Part shown: piece by piece, positions 26,320 through 37,624 of the stretch
Layout of the letters: the number at the start of each line of letters is the position of its first letter
How positions within the stretch are numbered: position 1 is the stretch's first letter
NCBI RefSeq assembly: GCF_023284065.1
Contig: NZ_JAKIKP010000001.1
Span: 186,001-250,000, forward strand
Direction of reading: 5' to 3'
Source of the DNA: Shewanella gaetbuli
GTDB lineage: Bacteria; Pseudomonadota; Gammaproteobacteria; Enterobacterales; Shewanellaceae
DNA length: 64,000 nucleotides
The notes under the pieces: model-generated
What the model was told of the DNA's origin: nothing
Database searches by the model: none
Seen by the model: only the letters and a program-made list of their open reading frames with translations
Translations under genes and position numbers: made by a program

Positions 26320-26565
26320 ATGATTAAGTGGTTAAAAGTGCTGCATTTAGGCGGCTTAATACTATTAATTATAGGTTGTTATGTTTTATTTTCTTCACAA
26401 TTAAGTCAGCAGGCTTCTGGGATGTTAATTATTGCTAGCTTGATTGGTCTAGGTTTGATCATGATGGCACCGTTTCCTGTCGCCCTTGTGATTGAGTGGG
26501 CGCAAAAGCAAGATCAAATTTCATCTGCTGCGAAGCATTCAGTTAAAGAGAATCAAGATGATTAA
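26320..26565 (+). CDS. Small membrane protein with two helices
   Basis: 81 residues with two membrane helices (about 8-25 and 33-57) joined by a short polar loop, then a charged tail (EWAQKQDQ...). The PFP motif at the end of helix 2 is reminiscent of DUF1145 (YhhL), but I am not sure of the family. Its stop codon overlaps the start of the acetyltransferase gene by 8 bases, so the two are translationally coupled. Confidence 0.6.
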   Translation: MIKWLKVLHLGGLILLIIGCYVLFSSQLSQQASGMLIIASLIGLGLIMMAPFPVALVIEWAQKQDQISSAAKHSVKENQDD

Positions 26566-27109
26566 TTACCGCCTCGCCAATTTAGCGGATGTAGCGCCAT
26601 TATTAGTGCTTGAACGTACACATGTTAATGCTGAATTAGCACAAGCCGATCCTAGCTTACAAGGGCAAGCACTCTCCTCGGCGCAATTGACGCAATTGAT
26701 AAACCAACATTGGATTATGCTAGCAGAAGATGACGGCAAAATTGTTGGCTACGTGATTGCAACGCATTGGTCATTCTTCAATAATCAGGGCTTATATAGC
26801 AATATTTTAAATCGGTTAGCTAAGCTTGAATGTGTTCACCCTTCAAGCTTTGTGAATATCAGTGAAATAAATAGTTGTCAATATGGCCCAATATGGATTG
26901 AAGCAACTTATCGGGGGACAGGAATATTTGCTGAGTTAGTGAATGCACTTTACCGACAGTTAAGTCGTCATTTTGCTTTTGTAGTCGCTTATATTGCTGA
27001 TGAAAATGCTCGTTCATTTGCAGCGCATACCAAGTATGCCAATATGCAAGTGATGGACTTTTTCAGTTATCAACAACGGGATTACTATTTACTATTGAAA
27101 GGGGTCTGA
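26558..27109 (+). CDS. GNAT-family N-acetyltransferase
   Basis: 183 residues from ATG 26558, which overlaps the previous stop codon. The acetyl-CoA fold is visible: MINYRLANLADVAPL at the start, IMLAEDDGKIVGYVIATH in the middle, WIEATYRGTGIFAELVNALYRQL as the CoA-binding motif A (R-x-x-G-x-G/A-like) and VAYIADENARSFAAH at the end. The substrate cannot be inferred. The in-frame start at 26492 would overlap the upstream gene by 74 bases and is unlikely. Confidence 0.82.
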   Translation: MINYRLANLADVAPLLVLERTHVNAELAQADPSLQGQALSSAQLTQLINQHWIMLAEDDGKIVGYVIATHWSFFNNQGLYSNILNRLAKLECVHPSSFVNISEINSCQYGPIWIEATYRGTGIFAELVNALYRQLSRHFAFVVAYIADENARSFAAHTKYANMQVMDFFSYQQRDYYLLLKGV

Positions 27110-27110
27110 T

Positions 27111-27506
27111 ATGGAACAAGATTCGCTAAGCCCTCATGCCGAGTCTGACATGTCCACCAATTTTGAGTCATTATTTTCGCCCTATTTCAGTTTGCAAATG
27201 GGCTCATTTGATAATCTAAAATTGGTTGTTGCCTTGTTAACTTTGAAACAGCAAAATTTTGATACTTATGAGTTAACGCTGCCGAATCAAAAACAGCCAT
27301 TTTATGCGGTTAAGTGGCTGTCTTATTGGATTAATTGTGGCCAAGTTAATCAATATAACGTCAGTTTGCAGTTGTTTGATGGATCAGTAGTAAACGATCA
27401 AGTTGCTTTTGCTACTGCAAACGCAACACTCATTTCTGTCCCTATTATGAATATGCAGCAAGTAGAGTTTATGTGTTTAGAACATGCGCACTTTGATCAT
27501 TGCTGA
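27111..27506 (+). CDS. Protein of unknown function after the acetyltransferase
   Basis: 131 residues starting at ATG 27111, one base after the acetyltransferase stop, so almost surely in the same operon. No signal peptide. The N-terminus is acidic and polar (MEQDSLSPHAESDMSTNFES); the remainder alternates hydrophobic strands (LKLVVALLTL, WLSYWINCGQ, NVSLQLFDG), which suggests a beta-rich fold. I do not recognise the family. A strong terminator follows. Confidence 0.6.
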   Translation: MEQDSLSPHAESDMSTNFESLFSPYFSLQMGSFDNLKLVVALLTLKQQNFDTYELTLPNQKQPFYAVKWLSYWINCGQVNQYNVSLQLFDGSVVNDQVAFATANATLISVPIMNMQQVEFMCLEHAHFDHC

Positions 27507-27558
27507 ATCGTTGAAGATTGAACATAGTGATAATGATTTAGCTTATAAGTTTACCCAT

Positions 27559-27586
27559 AAAAAAACCGCCAACTGGCGGTTTTTTT
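27559..27586. terminator. Bidirectional terminator between the small operon and metK
   Basis: ACCGCC pairs with GGCGGT around AACT, flanked by seven A on the left and a T run on the right. It serves both convergent units. Confidence 0.92.
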
Positions 27587-27607
27587 ATACTGTGCACTTC
27601 ACGCTAA

Positions 27608-28759
27608 TTATAGGCCTGCATCTGCACGTAAAATTTCAGCTTTATCTGTTGCTTCCCATGGGAAACCTTCACGACCAAAGTGACCGTAAGCAGCAGTTTG
27701 CTGGTAAATTGGGCGTGCTAAATCTAACATTGCTGTTAAGCCATATGGACGTAATTCAAAGTGCTGACGAACAAGTTTAATTAATACTTCTTCAGACACC
27801 TTGCCAGTACCAAATGTTTCAATGCTAATGGAGGTTGGCTCTGCAACACCAATAGCATAAGACACTTGAATCTCACAACGGTCAGCTAAACCAGCAGCAA
27901 CAATATTTTTAGCTACATAACGTGCTGCATAAGCCGCACTACGGTCAACTTTTGATGGGTCTTTACCAGAGAAAGCTCCACCACCATGACGCGCCATGCC
28001 GCCATAGGTATCTACAATAATCTTGCGACCGGTTAAACCACAGTCACCTACTGGGCCACCAATGACGAAACGACCTGTTGGGTTAATAAAGAATTTAGTG
28101 TCTTTATTTAACCATTGTGAAGGCAGTACAGGTTTGATGATGGTTTCCATCACACCTTCAATTAGGTCTGCTTGGCTAATTTCTTCTTTGTGCTGAGTTG
28201 ATAAAACAACGGCATCAATACCCACAATTTTACCTTCATTATAAGCAAAGGTAACTTGGCTTTTCGCATCAGGGCGTAACCAAGGTAAGGTGCCATCTTT
28301 ACGTACTTCAGATTGACGTTTTACTAATTGGTGTGCATAAGTAATAGGTGCAGGCATTAATACGTCTGTTTCGTTACTTGCATAACCAAACATTAAGCCT
28401 TGGTCACCAGCGCCTTGTTCGGCTGGATCTGCACGGTCAACACCTTGGTTAATATCTGGTGACTGTTTACCAATCGCATTTAAAATGGCACACGAATCAG
28501 CATCAAAGCCCATATCTGAATGGGTGTAACCAATTTCACGAACGGTTTTACGGGTAATTTCTTCGATATCAACCCAAGCAGAGGTGGTCACTTCGCCACC
28601 CACCAATACCATGCCAGTTTTGACATAGGTTTCACACGCAACGCGAGCTTTTGGGTCTTGCTCAAGAATTGCGTCTAATACCGCATCAGAAATCTGATCG
28701 GCGATTTTATCTGGATGACCTTCTGAAACTGATTCAGAGGTGAACAAGTGCTTTGCCAT
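27608..28759 (-). CDS. metK: S-adenosylmethionine synthetase
   Basis: Makes S-adenosylmethionine from methionine and ATP. 383 residues, the standard length. The family motifs are present: [20 protein letters not shown] near the start, [12 protein letters not shown] (ATP-binding loop), [20 protein letters not shown] and [19 protein letters not shown]. It acts in the cytosol as a tetramer. MetJ operators lie about 45 bases upstream of the start, so repression by MetJ with SAM as corepressor is expected. Confidence 0.97.
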   Translation of the reverse strand: MAKHLFTSESVSEGHPDKIADQISDAVLDAILEQDPKARVACETYVKTGMVLVGGEVTTSAWVDIEEITRKTVREIGYTHSDMGFDADSCAILNAIGKQSPDINQGVDRADPAEQGAGDQGLMFGYASNETDVLMPAPITYAHQLVKRQSEVRKDGTLPWLRPDAKSQVTFAYNEGKIVGIDAVVLSTQHKEEISQADLIEGVMETIIKPVLPSQWLNKDTKFFINPTGRFVIGGPVGDCGLTGRKIIVDTYGGMARHGGGAFSGKDPSKVDRSAAYAARYVAKNIVAAGLADRCEIQVSYAIGVAEPTSISIETFGTGKVSEEVLIKLVRQHFELRPYGLTAMLDLARPIYQQTAAYGHFGREGFPWEATDKAEILRADAGL

Positions 28760-28802
28760 AGTGGGAGAATCTCGTATTTTGCTAATAAAAAAATATATCT
28801 TT

Positions 28803-28818
28803 ATACGTCTAGACGTCT
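28803..28818 (-). promoter_or_regulatory. MetJ operator (tandem met boxes) of metK
   Basis: AGACGTCT at 28811-28818 is a perfect met box. ATACGTCT at 28803-28810 matches seven of eight positions and is directly adjacent, as MetJ needs at least two boxes in tandem. A poor third box may follow at 28819. Confidence 0.82.
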
Positions 28819-29241
28819 ATTCTAGTCGAAATTGATTTTGATAACACCCCTGAATACGAATAAAAGCTAAGAATTGTGCAATGCAGCAAATAAATAAAAG
28901 TCTGCCATTTCAACTGTATTGTGATTTGGGTAATTACTTTATTGATTTTTAAATATTTTTAATAATTTTTAATTAGGTTTAAATTGGTTTTGTACATTAA
29001 TTTGAACAATAATTCCGCGAAAATATTTCGAAAAAGATACTAGACACGCTTTCTAAATAGCCCCCAATTCAATCAACTTACGTCAAATTTCTTGAGCTTA
29101 ATCAAAAAAATTAACAGAAATTATCTTTACCTCGGTTCAAAATAGGGTGTTTAGAAATTTTAATTTGCGTCACACGGTTTTGTAAGGGAAAATACGCCTC
29201 TACAATTGCCCGCTAGACCTCACAAACAAGCAGGAGAGAGC
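28819..29241. other. AT-rich divergent intergenic region between metK and tkt
   Basis: No gene is visible in this stretch of more than 400 bases. The stretch near 28940-28980 is almost purely A and T. The promoter of tkt must lie in the right part; TACAAT near 29200 could be its -10 box, with a -35 element that I cannot place firmly. Confidence 0.4.
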
Positions 29242-31236
29242 ATGTCATCTCGTAAAGAACTCGCCAACGCAATTCGTGCGTTAAGTATGGATGCCGTTCA
29301 AAAAGCCAACTCTGGCCACCCAGGTGCGCCAATGGGTATGGCAGATATCGCTGAAGTACTATGGAATGATTTTTTAAAGCATAACCCTAACAACCCTAAC
29401 TGGGCTGATCGCGACCGCTTCATTTTATCTAACGGTCATGGCTCAATGCTGATTTACTCTCTATTGCATTTATCTGGTTATGCATTACCTATTGAAGAAC
29501 TTCAAAATTTCCGTCAATTACATTCAAAAACACCGGGCCATCCAGAATATGGTTACACTCCAGGTGTTGAAACAACCACTGGTCCTTTAGGCGCTGGTAT
29601 CAGTAACGCTGTAGGTATGGCGATTGCTGAGAAAACCTTAGCAGCTCAATTCAACCGTGACGGTCATGACATTGTTGATCACTTTACTTACTGCTTCTTA
29701 GGCGATGGTTGTTTAATGGAAGGTATCTCGCATGAAGCGTGTTCATTAGCGGGTACCTTAGGCTTAGGTAAGTTAATTGCATTTTGGGATGACAATGGTA
29801 TTTCTATCGACGGTCATGTTGAAGGTTGGTTTACTGATGATACGCCTAAGCGTTTTGAATCATATGGCTGGCATGTCATTGCTGATGTTGATGGTCATAA
29901 CCCAGAAGCCATTGCTAACGCTATCGCTGAAGCTAAAGCGGTAACTGACAAACCAACAATGATTTGTTGTAAAACCATTATTGGTTTTGGTTCGCCTAAC
30001 AAGTCTGGTAGCCACGACTGTCATGGCGCGCCACTAGGTGACGCTGAAATTGCAGCAGCACGTGAATTTTTAAATTGGCCACATGCGCCATTTGAAATTC
30101 CAGCAGATGTTTATGCCGGTTGGGACGCAAAAATCAAAGGCCAAAGCATTGAGTCAGCTTGGAATGACAAGTTTGCAGCTTACCAAGCAGCTTACCCAGA
30201 ACTTGCCGCTGAATATGACCGTCGTGTATTAAAAGGCGAATTACCTGCAGAGTTTGAAGCTAAAGCTCAGGCCTTTATTCAAGAATGTCAGGATAAAGCG
30301 GAAGGGATTGCTAGCCGTAAAGCATCACAAAATGCCATTGGTGTATTTGGGGCAATGTTACCTGAATTACTCGGTGGTAGTGCTGATTTAGCTGGTTCTA
30401 ACTTAACCTTATGGTCTGGCTCTAAAGGCATTCAAGACGATCCTGCTGGTAACTACATTTTCTACGGTGTACGTGAGTTTGGTATGAGCGGCATTATGAA
30501 TGGTGTGTCACTGCACGGTGGCTTTATCAATTATGGCGCAACGTTCATGATGTTTATGGAATACGCACGTAATGCGGTACGTATGTCTGCATTAATGGGC
30601 ATTCAAAACATTTTTGTGTATACCCATGATTCTATTGGTCAGGGCGAAGACGGCCCAACTCACCAACCTGTTGAGCAACTTGCTAACTTACGTTTAACGC
30701 CTAATATGGCGGTATGGCGTCCTTGTGATGCAGCTGAAACCGCAGTAGCTTGGAAAGCGGCTATTGAACGTCGTGATGCACCAACGTCATTAATCTTTAG
30801 TCGCCAAGGCTTAAAAGCACAAGCACGTAACGCTGAGCAATTAGCTAATGTGGCTAAGGGAGCTTATGTACTGCAAGATTGTGATGGTACTGCTGATGTG
30901 ATTTTAATTGCCACAGGTTCTGAAGTACAACTTGCACTTGACTCTGCAGCTGCATTAACGGCTGACGGCGTTAAAGTACGTGTTGTTTCTATGCCTTCAA
31001 ACACGCAGTTTGATGTTCAAGATGCTGCTTATAAAGAGTCTGTACTGCCTAAAGCGGTCACTAAGCGTGTTGCAATTGAAGCCGCGCATACTGACTTCTG
31101 GTACAAGTATGTTGGCTTTGGTGGTGACGTTGTTGGTATGACTACCTTCGGTGAATCAGCGCCAGGCGGCGACTTAATGAAGCACTTTGGCTTCACTGTT
31201 GAAAATGTGGTTAATAAAGTAAAAGCTTTAGGTTAA
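29242..31236 (+). CDS. tkt: Transketolase
   Basis: 664 residues from ATG 29242, which follows AGGAGAG; the upstream in-frame start lacks support. It transfers two-carbon ketol units in the pentose phosphate pathway using thiamine diphosphate. Motifs: [24 protein letters not shown], the ThDP/Mg site [13 protein letters not shown], and the pyrimidine-domain block [16 protein letters not shown]. It is first in the gene set tkt-epd-pgk-fba, with a terminator between it and epd. TktA and TktB types cannot be told apart from sequence alone. Confidence 0.97.
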   Translation: MSSRKELANAIRALSMDAVQKANSGHPGAPMGMADIAEVLWNDFLKHNPNNPNWADRDRFILSNGHGSMLIYSLLHLSGYALPIEELQNFRQLHSKTPGHPEYGYTPGVETTTGPLGAGISNAVGMAIAEKTLAAQFNRDGHDIVDHFTYCFLGDGCLMEGISHEACSLAGTLGLGKLIAFWDDNGISIDGHVEGWFTDDTPKRFESYGWHVIADVDGHNPEAIANAIAEAKAVTDKPTMICCKTIIGFGSPNKSGSHDCHGAPLGDAEIAAAREFLNWPHAPFEIPADVYAGWDAKIKGQSIESAWNDKFAAYQAAYPELAAEYDRRVLKGELPAEFEAKAQAFIQECQDKAEGIASRKASQNAIGVFGAMLPELLGGSADLAGSNLTLWSGSKGIQDDPAGNYIFYGVREFGMSGIMNGVSLHGGFINYGATFMMFMEYARNAVRMSALMGIQNIFVYTHDSIGQGEDGPTHQPVEQLANLRLTPNMAVWRPCDAAETAVAWKAAIERRDAPTSLIFSRQGLKAQARNAEQLANVAKGAYVLQDCDGTADVILIATGSEVQLALDSAAALTADGVKVRVVSMPSNTQFDVQDAAYKESVLPKAVTKRVAIEAAHTDFWYKYVGFGGDVVGMTTFGESAPGGDLMKHFGFTVENVVNKVKALG

Positions 31237-31301
31237 TTCACAAGATCAAATCTTAGACAAATAGCACTTATATGTTAAGTGGTTAATTGTGTATAATGAA
31301 G

Positions 31302-31333
31302 CGGCTTACATTCGTATGTAAGCCGTTTTTTTT
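31302..31333 (+). terminator. Terminator between tkt and epd
   Basis: CGGCTTACAT pairs with ATGTAAGCCG around TCGT, followed by eight T. It makes tkt a separate unit or partly limits read-through into epd. Confidence 0.92.
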
Positions 31334-31376
31334 ATTTCTTTCGCTTTATTCTGTTTAATTTTATGCTGGAAATTTA

Positions 31377-32393
31377 ATGATTCGAGTCGCAATTAATGGT
31401 TATGGTCGCATTGGACGCTCCATATTAAGAGCCCTGTATGAGTCGGGTAAACGCCATCAAATTCAGATAGTTGCGATAAACGAACTGGCAAAGCCAGAGG
31501 CGATTTGTCATTTAACTCAGTATGATACTACCCACGGTCGCTTCCAATCTTCTATCAGCCTTAAAGATAATCACCTTGTTATTGGCGATGACGCTATTTT
31601 ATTACTTAATCAGCCTGACCCTAGCAAACTGCCTTGGGGTGATCTTGATATCGACATCGTTTACGAAGCCACTGGCAGTTTAAATGACCGAAGTGAATGT
31701 GAAGTACATATTCATGCTGGTGCTAAGCAGGTATTGATTTCTCACCCATCTTCCGCAGATGTAGATGGCACCATAGTATATGGTGTTAATCATGAGTTAT
31801 TGCGCCCAGAGCATACTGTGGTGTCTAACGCTTCATGTACCACCAACTGTATTGTGCCAGTGATTGATGTGTTAGATAAACATTTTGGGGTTAAAAGTGG
31901 CGCTATCACGACTATTCATTCGGCAATGAATGACCAGCAAGTGATTGATGCCTACCATGATGATTTACGTCGAACGCGTGCCGCGGGGCAGTCTATTATT
32001 CCCGTTGATACTAAGTTAGCTAGAGGAATTGAGCGGATTTTACCGCACATGAAAGACATGTTTGAGGCCATTTCTGTTAGAGTCCCAACCATTAATGTTA
32101 CTGCGATTGATTTGTCTGTAACACTGGATAAGAAAGTTGATATAAATCAGGTTAATCGAGTGTTAGCATTGGCTTCTAATGGCAGTTTTAATGGTATTTT
32201 AGGGTATACTGATGAGCCTTTAGTGTCTTGCGATTTTAATCACGATCCTCGCTCAAGCATTGTCGACGGTACCCAAACAAGGGTGAGTGCAGGGCATTTA
32301 GTTAAACTACTATTATGGTGCGACAATGAGTGGGGTTTTGCCAACCGTATGCTCGACACCAGTTTGGCCATGTTTCAAGCCAAAAATAGTTAA
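31377..32393 (+). CDS. epd: Erythrose-4-phosphate dehydrogenase
   Basis: 338 residues of the GAPDH superfamily. The NAD-binding start is [17 protein letters not shown] and the catalytic Cys lies in SNASCTTNC. Epd oxidises erythrose 4-phosphate to 4-phosphoerythronate for pyridoxal phosphate synthesis. I choose Epd over glycolytic GAPDH because of the position before pgk-fba, as in E. coli, and the [19 protein letters not shown] segment. A true GapA cannot be excluded without alignment. ATG 31377 has a weak ribosome site. Confidence 0.85.
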   Translation: MIRVAINGYGRIGRSILRALYESGKRHQIQIVAINELAKPEAICHLTQYDTTHGRFQSSISLKDNHLVIGDDAILLLNQPDPSKLPWGDLDIDIVYEATGSLNDRSECEVHIHAGAKQVLISHPSSADVDGTIVYGVNHELLRPEHTVVSNASCTTNCIVPVIDVLDKHFGVKSGAITTIHSAMNDQQVIDAYHDDLRRTRAAGQSIIPVDTKLARGIERILPHMKDMFEAISVRVPTINVTAIDLSVTLDKKVDINQVNRVLALASNGSFNGILGYTDEPLVSCDFNHDPRSSIVDGTQTRVSAGHLVKLLLWCDNEWGFANRMLDTSLAMFQAKNS

Positions 32394-32533
32394 CTGTTAA
32401 TAAAAATAAACTATAAATTCAGTTGGCTACTAAGTAGTTGCTCAAAAAAAGAATAACTTAAGTTGCTGATAAATATCGGCACTCAATCATTTTTTGTTTT
32501 TTAATTTTTAACATTTATAAGGAAAGGCTAATT

Positions 32534-33709
32534 ATGGCAATTATTAATATGGTTGATCTAGACCTACAAAATAAGCGCGTGCTGATTCGTGAAGACTTGA
32601 ACGTACCCGTAAAAGACGGCGTTGTAACCAGTGATGCTCGTTTGCGTGCCGCATTACCTACGATTAAGTTAGCGTTAGAAAAAGGCGCAGCTGTTATGGT
32701 GATGTCTCACTTAGGTCGTCCAACTGAAGGCGAGTTTAATGCTGAATTTTCATTACAGCCTGTAGTTGATTATTTAGCTAAAGCATTAGATTGTCCTGTT
32801 AGTTTAGCCAGTGAATACTTAGACGGTGTTGATGCTAAAGTGGGTGAAGTTGTTGTTTTTGAAAACGTACGTTTTAACGTAGGCGAAAAGAAAAACGATG
32901 AAACCTTAGCTAAGAAAATGGCGGCGTTATGTGATGTATACGTTATGGATGCCTTTGGTACCGCTCACCGTGCACAAGCATCAACTCATGGTGTAGGCCA
33001 ATATGCTCCAGTCGCTTGTGCTGGCCCATTATTAGCCCAAGAGTTAGATGCATTAGCGAAAGCAATGGACAACCCGGCTCGTCCTTTAGTGGCAATTGTT
33101 GGCGGTTCTAAAGTTTCAACTAAACTTACTGTATTAGAAAGTTTATCAGGCATTGTTGACCAACTTGTTGTAGGTGGTGGTATTGCTAACACCTTTATTG
33201 CTGCAGCAGGTCATAATGTAGGTAAATCATTATACGAAGCTGATTTACTAGATGAAGCTAAACGTTTAGTGGCAAATGCCCAAAGCCGTGGCGGTGATAT
33301 TCCAGTTCCTACTGATGTTGTTGTTGCTGGTGAATTTAGCCCTACAGCTGACGCAACGCTTAAATCAGTGAGTGAAGTTGCTGACGCAGATATGATTTTT
33401 GATATCGGTCCAGATAGTGCTGAAGCACTGGCAAAAATTCTTGAGCAAGCTGGCACTATTGTATGGAATGGTCCGGTTGGTGTATTCGAGTTTGACCAAT
33501 TTGGTAAAGGCACTGAGCGTATTGCACGCGCTATTGCTGAATCAAAAGCGTTCTCTATTGCGGGCGGTGGCGATACCCTTGCTGCAGTAGATAAATATAA
33601 TATTGCAGATAAAGTTTCATATATCTCGACAGGTGGTGGTGCGTTCTTAGAGTTTTTAGAAGGCAAAAAGCTTCCAGCTGTGGAGATGCTTGAGCAACGC
33701 GGTGCTTAA
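32534..33709 (+). CDS. pgk: Phosphoglycerate kinase
   Basis: 391 residues, normal length for bacterial Pgk, which transfers phosphate between 1,3-bisphosphoglycerate and ADP in glycolysis. The substrate-binding start ([20 protein letters not shown]), MSHLGRP, and the C-terminal nucleotide motif [10 protein letters not shown] with [14 protein letters not shown] are all visible. The ribosome site AAGGAAAG precedes ATG 32534. It lies between epd and fba, the order known from E. coli. Confidence 0.97.
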   Translation: MAIINMVDLDLQNKRVLIREDLNVPVKDGVVTSDARLRAALPTIKLALEKGAAVMVMSHLGRPTEGEFNAEFSLQPVVDYLAKALDCPVSLASEYLDGVDAKVGEVVVFENVRFNVGEKKNDETLAKKMAALCDVYVMDAFGTAHRAQASTHGVGQYAPVACAGPLLAQELDALAKAMDNPARPLVAIVGGSKVSTKLTVLESLSGIVDQLVVGGGIANTFIAAAGHNVGKSLYEADLLDEAKRLVANAQSRGGDIPVPTDVVVAGEFSPTADATLKSVSEVADADMIFDIGPDSAEALAKILEQAGTIVWNGPVGVFEFDQFGKGTERIARAIAESKAFSIAGGGDTLAAVDKYNIADKVSYISTGGGAFLEFLEGKKLPAVEMLEQRGA

Positions 33710-33842
33710 ATAGGCTGAGTTTAAAAAAATAATAATTATTAGTATAAACCGCCTCCTCAATACCTGAATTTGCTGAGGGGGCATAACAATTAATCCAAAA
33801 ATAGCGACCTAGGTGAGTAATCACCCTATATTGGAGACAGAA

Positions 33843-34907
33843 ATGGCACTAATCTCTCTACGACAAATGCTTGATCATGCTGCTGAGCATAATTATGGCG
33901 TTCCTGCGTTTAACGTAAATAACCTAGAACAAATGCGTGCAATTATGCAAGCTGCTGAAGCAACAGACAGCCCTGTCATTGTGCAAGCATCTGCTGGCGC
34001 ACGTAAGTATGCTCGCCCACAGTTTTTAAAATATTTGATGGCTGCAGCGCTTGAGCAGTACCCAGATATTCCTGTGTGTATTCATCAAGACCACGGTACC
34101 GATCCTGATATTTGTCAGCGTTCAATTCAGCTTGGTATGTCATCAGTAATGATGGATGGCTCGTTAATGGCTGATGGTAAAACACCTGCGTCATACGAAT
34201 ATAACGTTGATGTGACTCGCCGTACTGTAGCATTTGCTCACGCATGTGGTGTATCGGTTGAAGGCGAAATCGGTTGTTTAGGTAGCTTAGAAACCGGTAT
34301 GGCTGGTGAAGAAGACGGTGTTGGTGCTGAAGGTATTTTAAGCCATGACCAACTATTAACGACACCTGAAGAAGCGGCGCGTTTTGTTGCAGACACTCAC
34401 GTTGATGCTTTAGCTATCGCGATTGGTACTAGCCATGGTGCGTACAAGTTCAGCCGTAAACCTACCGGTGACGTATTACGTATTGACCGCATTAAAGAAA
34501 TTCATGCACGTATTCCTAATACGCACTTAGTAATGCATGGTTCTTCTTCAGTGCCACAAGAGTGGTTAAAAATCATCAACCAATACGGTGGCGAAATTCC
34601 TGAAACTTACGGTGTACCGTTAGAAGAAATTGTTGAAGGTATTAAGCACGGCGTACGTAAGGTAAATATTGATACCGATTTACGTTTAGCGTCAACAGGT
34701 GCTGTACGTAAGTACCTAGCTGAGCATCCAGCTGAGTTTGACCCTCGTAAATTCTTAAAAGCGTCTATGGAAGCCATGGCTGACATTTGTACTGAACGTT
34801 ACGAAGCATTTGGTTGTGCGGGCATGGGTTCTAAAATTAAGCCTAAGTCACTACAAGCTATGTACAAAGCTTATCAATCTGGTGAGTTAGATCCTAAGAT
34901 CAATTAA
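33843..34907 (+). CDS. fba: Class II fructose-bisphosphate aldolase, Calvin-cycle subtype
   Basis: 354 residues from ATG 33843 with GGAGAC just upstream; the GTG at 33813 is rejected. Zn-dependent aldolase of glycolysis and gluconeogenesis. Motifs include [12 protein letters not shown], the metal site [18 protein letters not shown] and the NIDTDLRLA phosphate loop. The insertions around [14 protein letters not shown] and the chain ending resemble the CbbA-like subtype rather than E. coli FbaA. Here it is the only aldolase seen; the subtype is a motif-based call. Confidence 0.93.
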   Translation: MALISLRQMLDHAAEHNYGVPAFNVNNLEQMRAIMQAAEATDSPVIVQASAGARKYARPQFLKYLMAAALEQYPDIPVCIHQDHGTDPDICQRSIQLGMSSVMMDGSLMADGKTPASYEYNVDVTRRTVAFAHACGVSVEGEIGCLGSLETGMAGEEDGVGAEGILSHDQLLTTPEEAARFVADTHVDALAIAIGTSHGAYKFSRKPTGDVLRIDRIKEIHARIPNTHLVMHGSSSVPQEWLKIINQYGGEIPETYGVPLEEIVEGIKHGVRKVNIDTDLRLASTGAVRKYLAEHPAEFDPRKFLKASMEAMADICTERYEAFGCAGMGSKIKPKSLQAMYKAYQSGELDPKIN

Positions 34908-34977
34908 TGACTTTGGCGTAAGTTGATCCCCTGACACGGTATGACATTTGTTAGGGCGATTAGACTGACTCGTTTTA

Positions 34978-35010
34978 AACCCGCTTAATGACATCATTAA
35001 GCGGGTTTTT
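34978..35010 (+). terminator. Terminator after epd-pgk-fba
   Basis: AACCCGCTTAATG pairs perfectly with CATTAAGCGGGTT around ACAT, followed by a short T run. Confidence 0.92.
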
Positions 35011-35149
35011 ATTTATCGGTATAAAAAAAGTGTTGTTTTTTTGTACCGTATAGCGCATTATCGCCGCCCTTAAAATGTCATCATCTTCTGCTACGGTGAT
35101 GAAAAACCATTACGACGACTTGATAGCATTAACCAACTGAACTCGCAAA

Positions 35150-36493
35150 ATGCACACCAACCCAGACAAACCATTATCGCTTTTCGGCTTAACATGGCCG
35201 TTATTTATTGACTTTGCATTACATTTTTTAACGGCGGCGTTGAATACGTTTATGATCAGTCATGTTTCCTATCAAGGCGTCGCAGCCTTGTCTGTAGGTA
35301 ATATGGTCTTTGAATTAGCCATCACCTTATTTAGCTTTGTCAGTATTGGAGCCACTGTGGTGATTACTCAGTATTTAGGCGCCAAAAACAAAACAGCAGC
35401 AAAAAATGTCGTGTACTCAGCCATTGGGTTTAATTTAGGGGTAGGCGTGGTTGCTGCATTAGGGGTAGTCAGTGGTGCCAGTACCATTTTGTACTTGATG
35501 AATTTACCCGAACATTTGTTGGCTGACGGTAAACTGTACCTGCAAATTGTTGGCTTGTGCTTGATTCCTGAAGCGATGGCGATGTGTATTGCTGGGGCGA
35601 TGCGCGCTCATGGTCATACTCAACAAGCAATGTGGGTAACGTTGAGTATGAATCTTATTACTTTTACCGGAAATTTATTGCTGCTATACGGTTGGTTTGG
35701 CTTACCGCAAATGGGCGTAGCTGGAGTGGCGATTAGTACGGTAACCGGACGAATTATTGGTATGTGTATCATGATGGCCTTATTCGTCAAATACACCGGT
35801 ATATCGTTACATTTCCCTTCCATTATCAGGCCACAATGGAAAATGTTACGTAAAGTCTTTCATATAGGCTTACCTGCAGCGGGTGAGAACTTATCATGGA
35901 TGCTGCAATTTTTAGTTGTGACTTCATTTGTGGGGCTGATAGGTGATAAAGCGTTGGCTGCACAGTCGTTATATTTTCAAATCTGTATGTTTATTCTCTT
36001 GTTTGGCCTGTCTATTGGTATTGGTAATGAGATTATTATTGGACATTTAGTGGGCGCAAAAGCCATAAAAGCCGCTGAGGCCCAAATGTATCGAGCATTA
36101 AAGTGGGGACTGGTTGTGACGACTATAGTCGCGGCAATGGCAGCAATGTGGGGGGATGATATGGTGGCGTTGTTTACCGATGAAGCCGATGTTATTGCGT
36201 TGGTTGCGCCATTATTTATTTTAACCTTATTTATGGAGCCGGGGCGGACGTTTAATTTGGTGGTCATTAATGCGCTTCGTGCTAGCGGTGACGCAAAGTT
36301 CCCTTTCTTTATAGGGGTTAGCTCTATGTGGTGTATTGCCGTGCCTGGAGCATATTTTTTAGGGGTTCATTTAGAGTATGGTTTGATCGGTATTTGGGCT
36401 GCACTCGCTATTGATGAATGGGTAAGGGGATTGGCAATGTTATGGCGCTGGAAAAGTGGTCGTTGGCAGTCGAAAAGCCTTGTTAGTAATTAG
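35150..36493 (+). CDS. MATE-family efflux transporter
   Basis: 447 residues with about 12 membrane helices and the two-fold MatE layout (helices about 10-210 and 240-440). It starts with PLSLFGLTWPLFIDF and has the LGAKNKTAAKN loop after helix 2, both typical of NorM/DinF-like pumps that extrude cationic drugs using Na+ or H+. The start at ATG 35150 lacks a strong ribosome site. Substrate and coupling ion cannot be inferred. The gene stands alone. Confidence 0.88.
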   Translation: MHTNPDKPLSLFGLTWPLFIDFALHFLTAALNTFMISHVSYQGVAALSVGNMVFELAITLFSFVSIGATVVITQYLGAKNKTAAKNVVYSAIGFNLGVGVVAALGVVSGASTILYLMNLPEHLLADGKLYLQIVGLCLIPEAMAMCIAGAMRAHGHTQQAMWVTLSMNLITFTGNLLLLYGWFGLPQMGVAGVAISTVTGRIIGMCIMMALFVKYTGISLHFPSIIRPQWKMLRKVFHIGLPAAGENLSWMLQFLVVTSFVGLIGDKALAAQSLYFQICMFILLFGLSIGIGNEIIIGHLVGAKAIKAAEAQMYRALKWGLVVTTIVAAMAAMWGDDMVALFTDEADVIALVAPLFILTLFMEPGRTFNLVVINALRASGDAKFPFFIGVSSMWCIAVPGAYFLGVHLEYGLIGIWAALAIDEWVRGLAMLWRWKSGRWQSKSLVSN

Positions 36494-36605
36494 TAATAAC
36501 TTTATTTAACTGTGGTTGTAATGTGTTTATTTTGTCATCTTAGGTGTGCCGGTGTTAATATGTCGCTTGAATTTTAGGGTGAATATTAACAAAGGGAACG
36601 CGTAG

Positions 36606-37346
36606 ATGAAAAAATTGCTTTTAACTGCTGCAATTACATTGGCTATGCCATTAACAGCTCAAGCCGGTGCTGATTTTGTTGAAGGTGACAAGACGTTTGC
36701 TGGCGAAGCTGAGTTAGGTGCAACATTGACCACAGGTAATACTGACACTTCTTCGTATAAAGCTCGTTTGAATATGAAGCACGAGTTAGGCAATTGGGAA
36801 AACCAATACTTACTAGAAGGTTTATACAAAGAAGATACCGATGAAGTAACCGCAAAACGCTATTTTGCGGGTATACAAGCTGATTATCAGATTAACGATC
36901 GTAGCTATATCTTCTTTAACACCAATTACGAAGTCGATCCTTTTACAGGTTATGATTTTACCTCAACCAGCTCTGCCGGTTATGGTTATCATTTTATAGA
37001 TAATCCAGATACCACGCTTAAGGCTGAAATCGGTCCCGGTTATATTTACCAGCGTTTAGACGATGAAACCGCTTTACTAGAAGGTTATGATTCAACTGAT
37101 AGCGTTGTTGCTCACGCCGTGGTTAACTTTGAAACGGCCATCAGTGAGTCATCTAAGTTTAAGCAACGTTTTATTGCTGACTGGGGTGATAAGTTAGATG
37201 CGCGTTCTGAAACATCATTAACGGCAAATATTGTGGGTGCGTTAGCGATGAAGTTTGCTGTTATTGTTCGTTATAATAGCGAGCCTTTGGACGGTAAAGA
37301 AAGTACCGATACCGAAACCAACATGACGCTGCTATACGCGTTCTAA
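36606..37346 (+). CDS. DUF481 outer-membrane beta-barrel protein
   Basis: 246 residues. Signal peptide 1-20 (cleavage near AQAGA). The mature part is made of alternating polar/hydrophobic strands ending in an aromatic-type C-terminus (LLYAF), as expected for an outer-membrane barrel inserted by the Bam complex. GNTDTSSYKARLNM at the front is the usual DUF481 (YdiY-like) start. The function of the family is unknown. ATG 36606 is supported by the signal peptide, and a terminator follows. Confidence 0.85.
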   Translation: MKKLLLTAAITLAMPLTAQAGADFVEGDKTFAGEAELGATLTTGNTDTSSYKARLNMKHELGNWENQYLLEGLYKEDTDEVTAKRYFAGIQADYQINDRSYIFFNTNYEVDPFTGYDFTSTSSAGYGYHFIDNPDTTLKAEIGPGYIYQRLDDETALLEGYDSTDSVVAHAVVNFETAISESSKFKQRFIADWGDKLDARSETSLTANIVGALAMKFAVIVRYNSEPLDGKESTDTETNMTLLYAF

Positions 37347-37379
37347 CGACTCTTAGCTAATTGTTAAGTGTTATTAAAT

Positions 37380-37408
37380 AGCTGGCAACCTTGCCAGCTT
37401 TTTTTTTA
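37380..37408 (+). terminator. Terminator after the DUF481 gene
   Basis: AGCTGGCAA pairs with TTGCCAGCT around CC, followed by nine or more T. Confidence 0.92.
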
Positions 37409-37624
37409 CTCTGCACTACAGTCCTTTTACTTTCTAATTACCTGTCTGTATCAATCATCCTAATGATACAAATTGTTGCGTGATCAAGAGTCGATTTCTA
37501 ATGCTGCCCAATGAACATGGCCTTAAAATGCGGGCATAATGATGAATATACATGCTAAAAAGCTAAAACTGTATATCAACTTCCTTGTTTGTTTAATTTC
37601 CGATACCTTTTTTGAGAGTATGGC

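Noticed and set aside
31291..31300. TATAAT box as an epd promoter between tkt and its terminator
   Set aside because: A start predicted from it would fall in the terminator stem, and no -35 element is visible.
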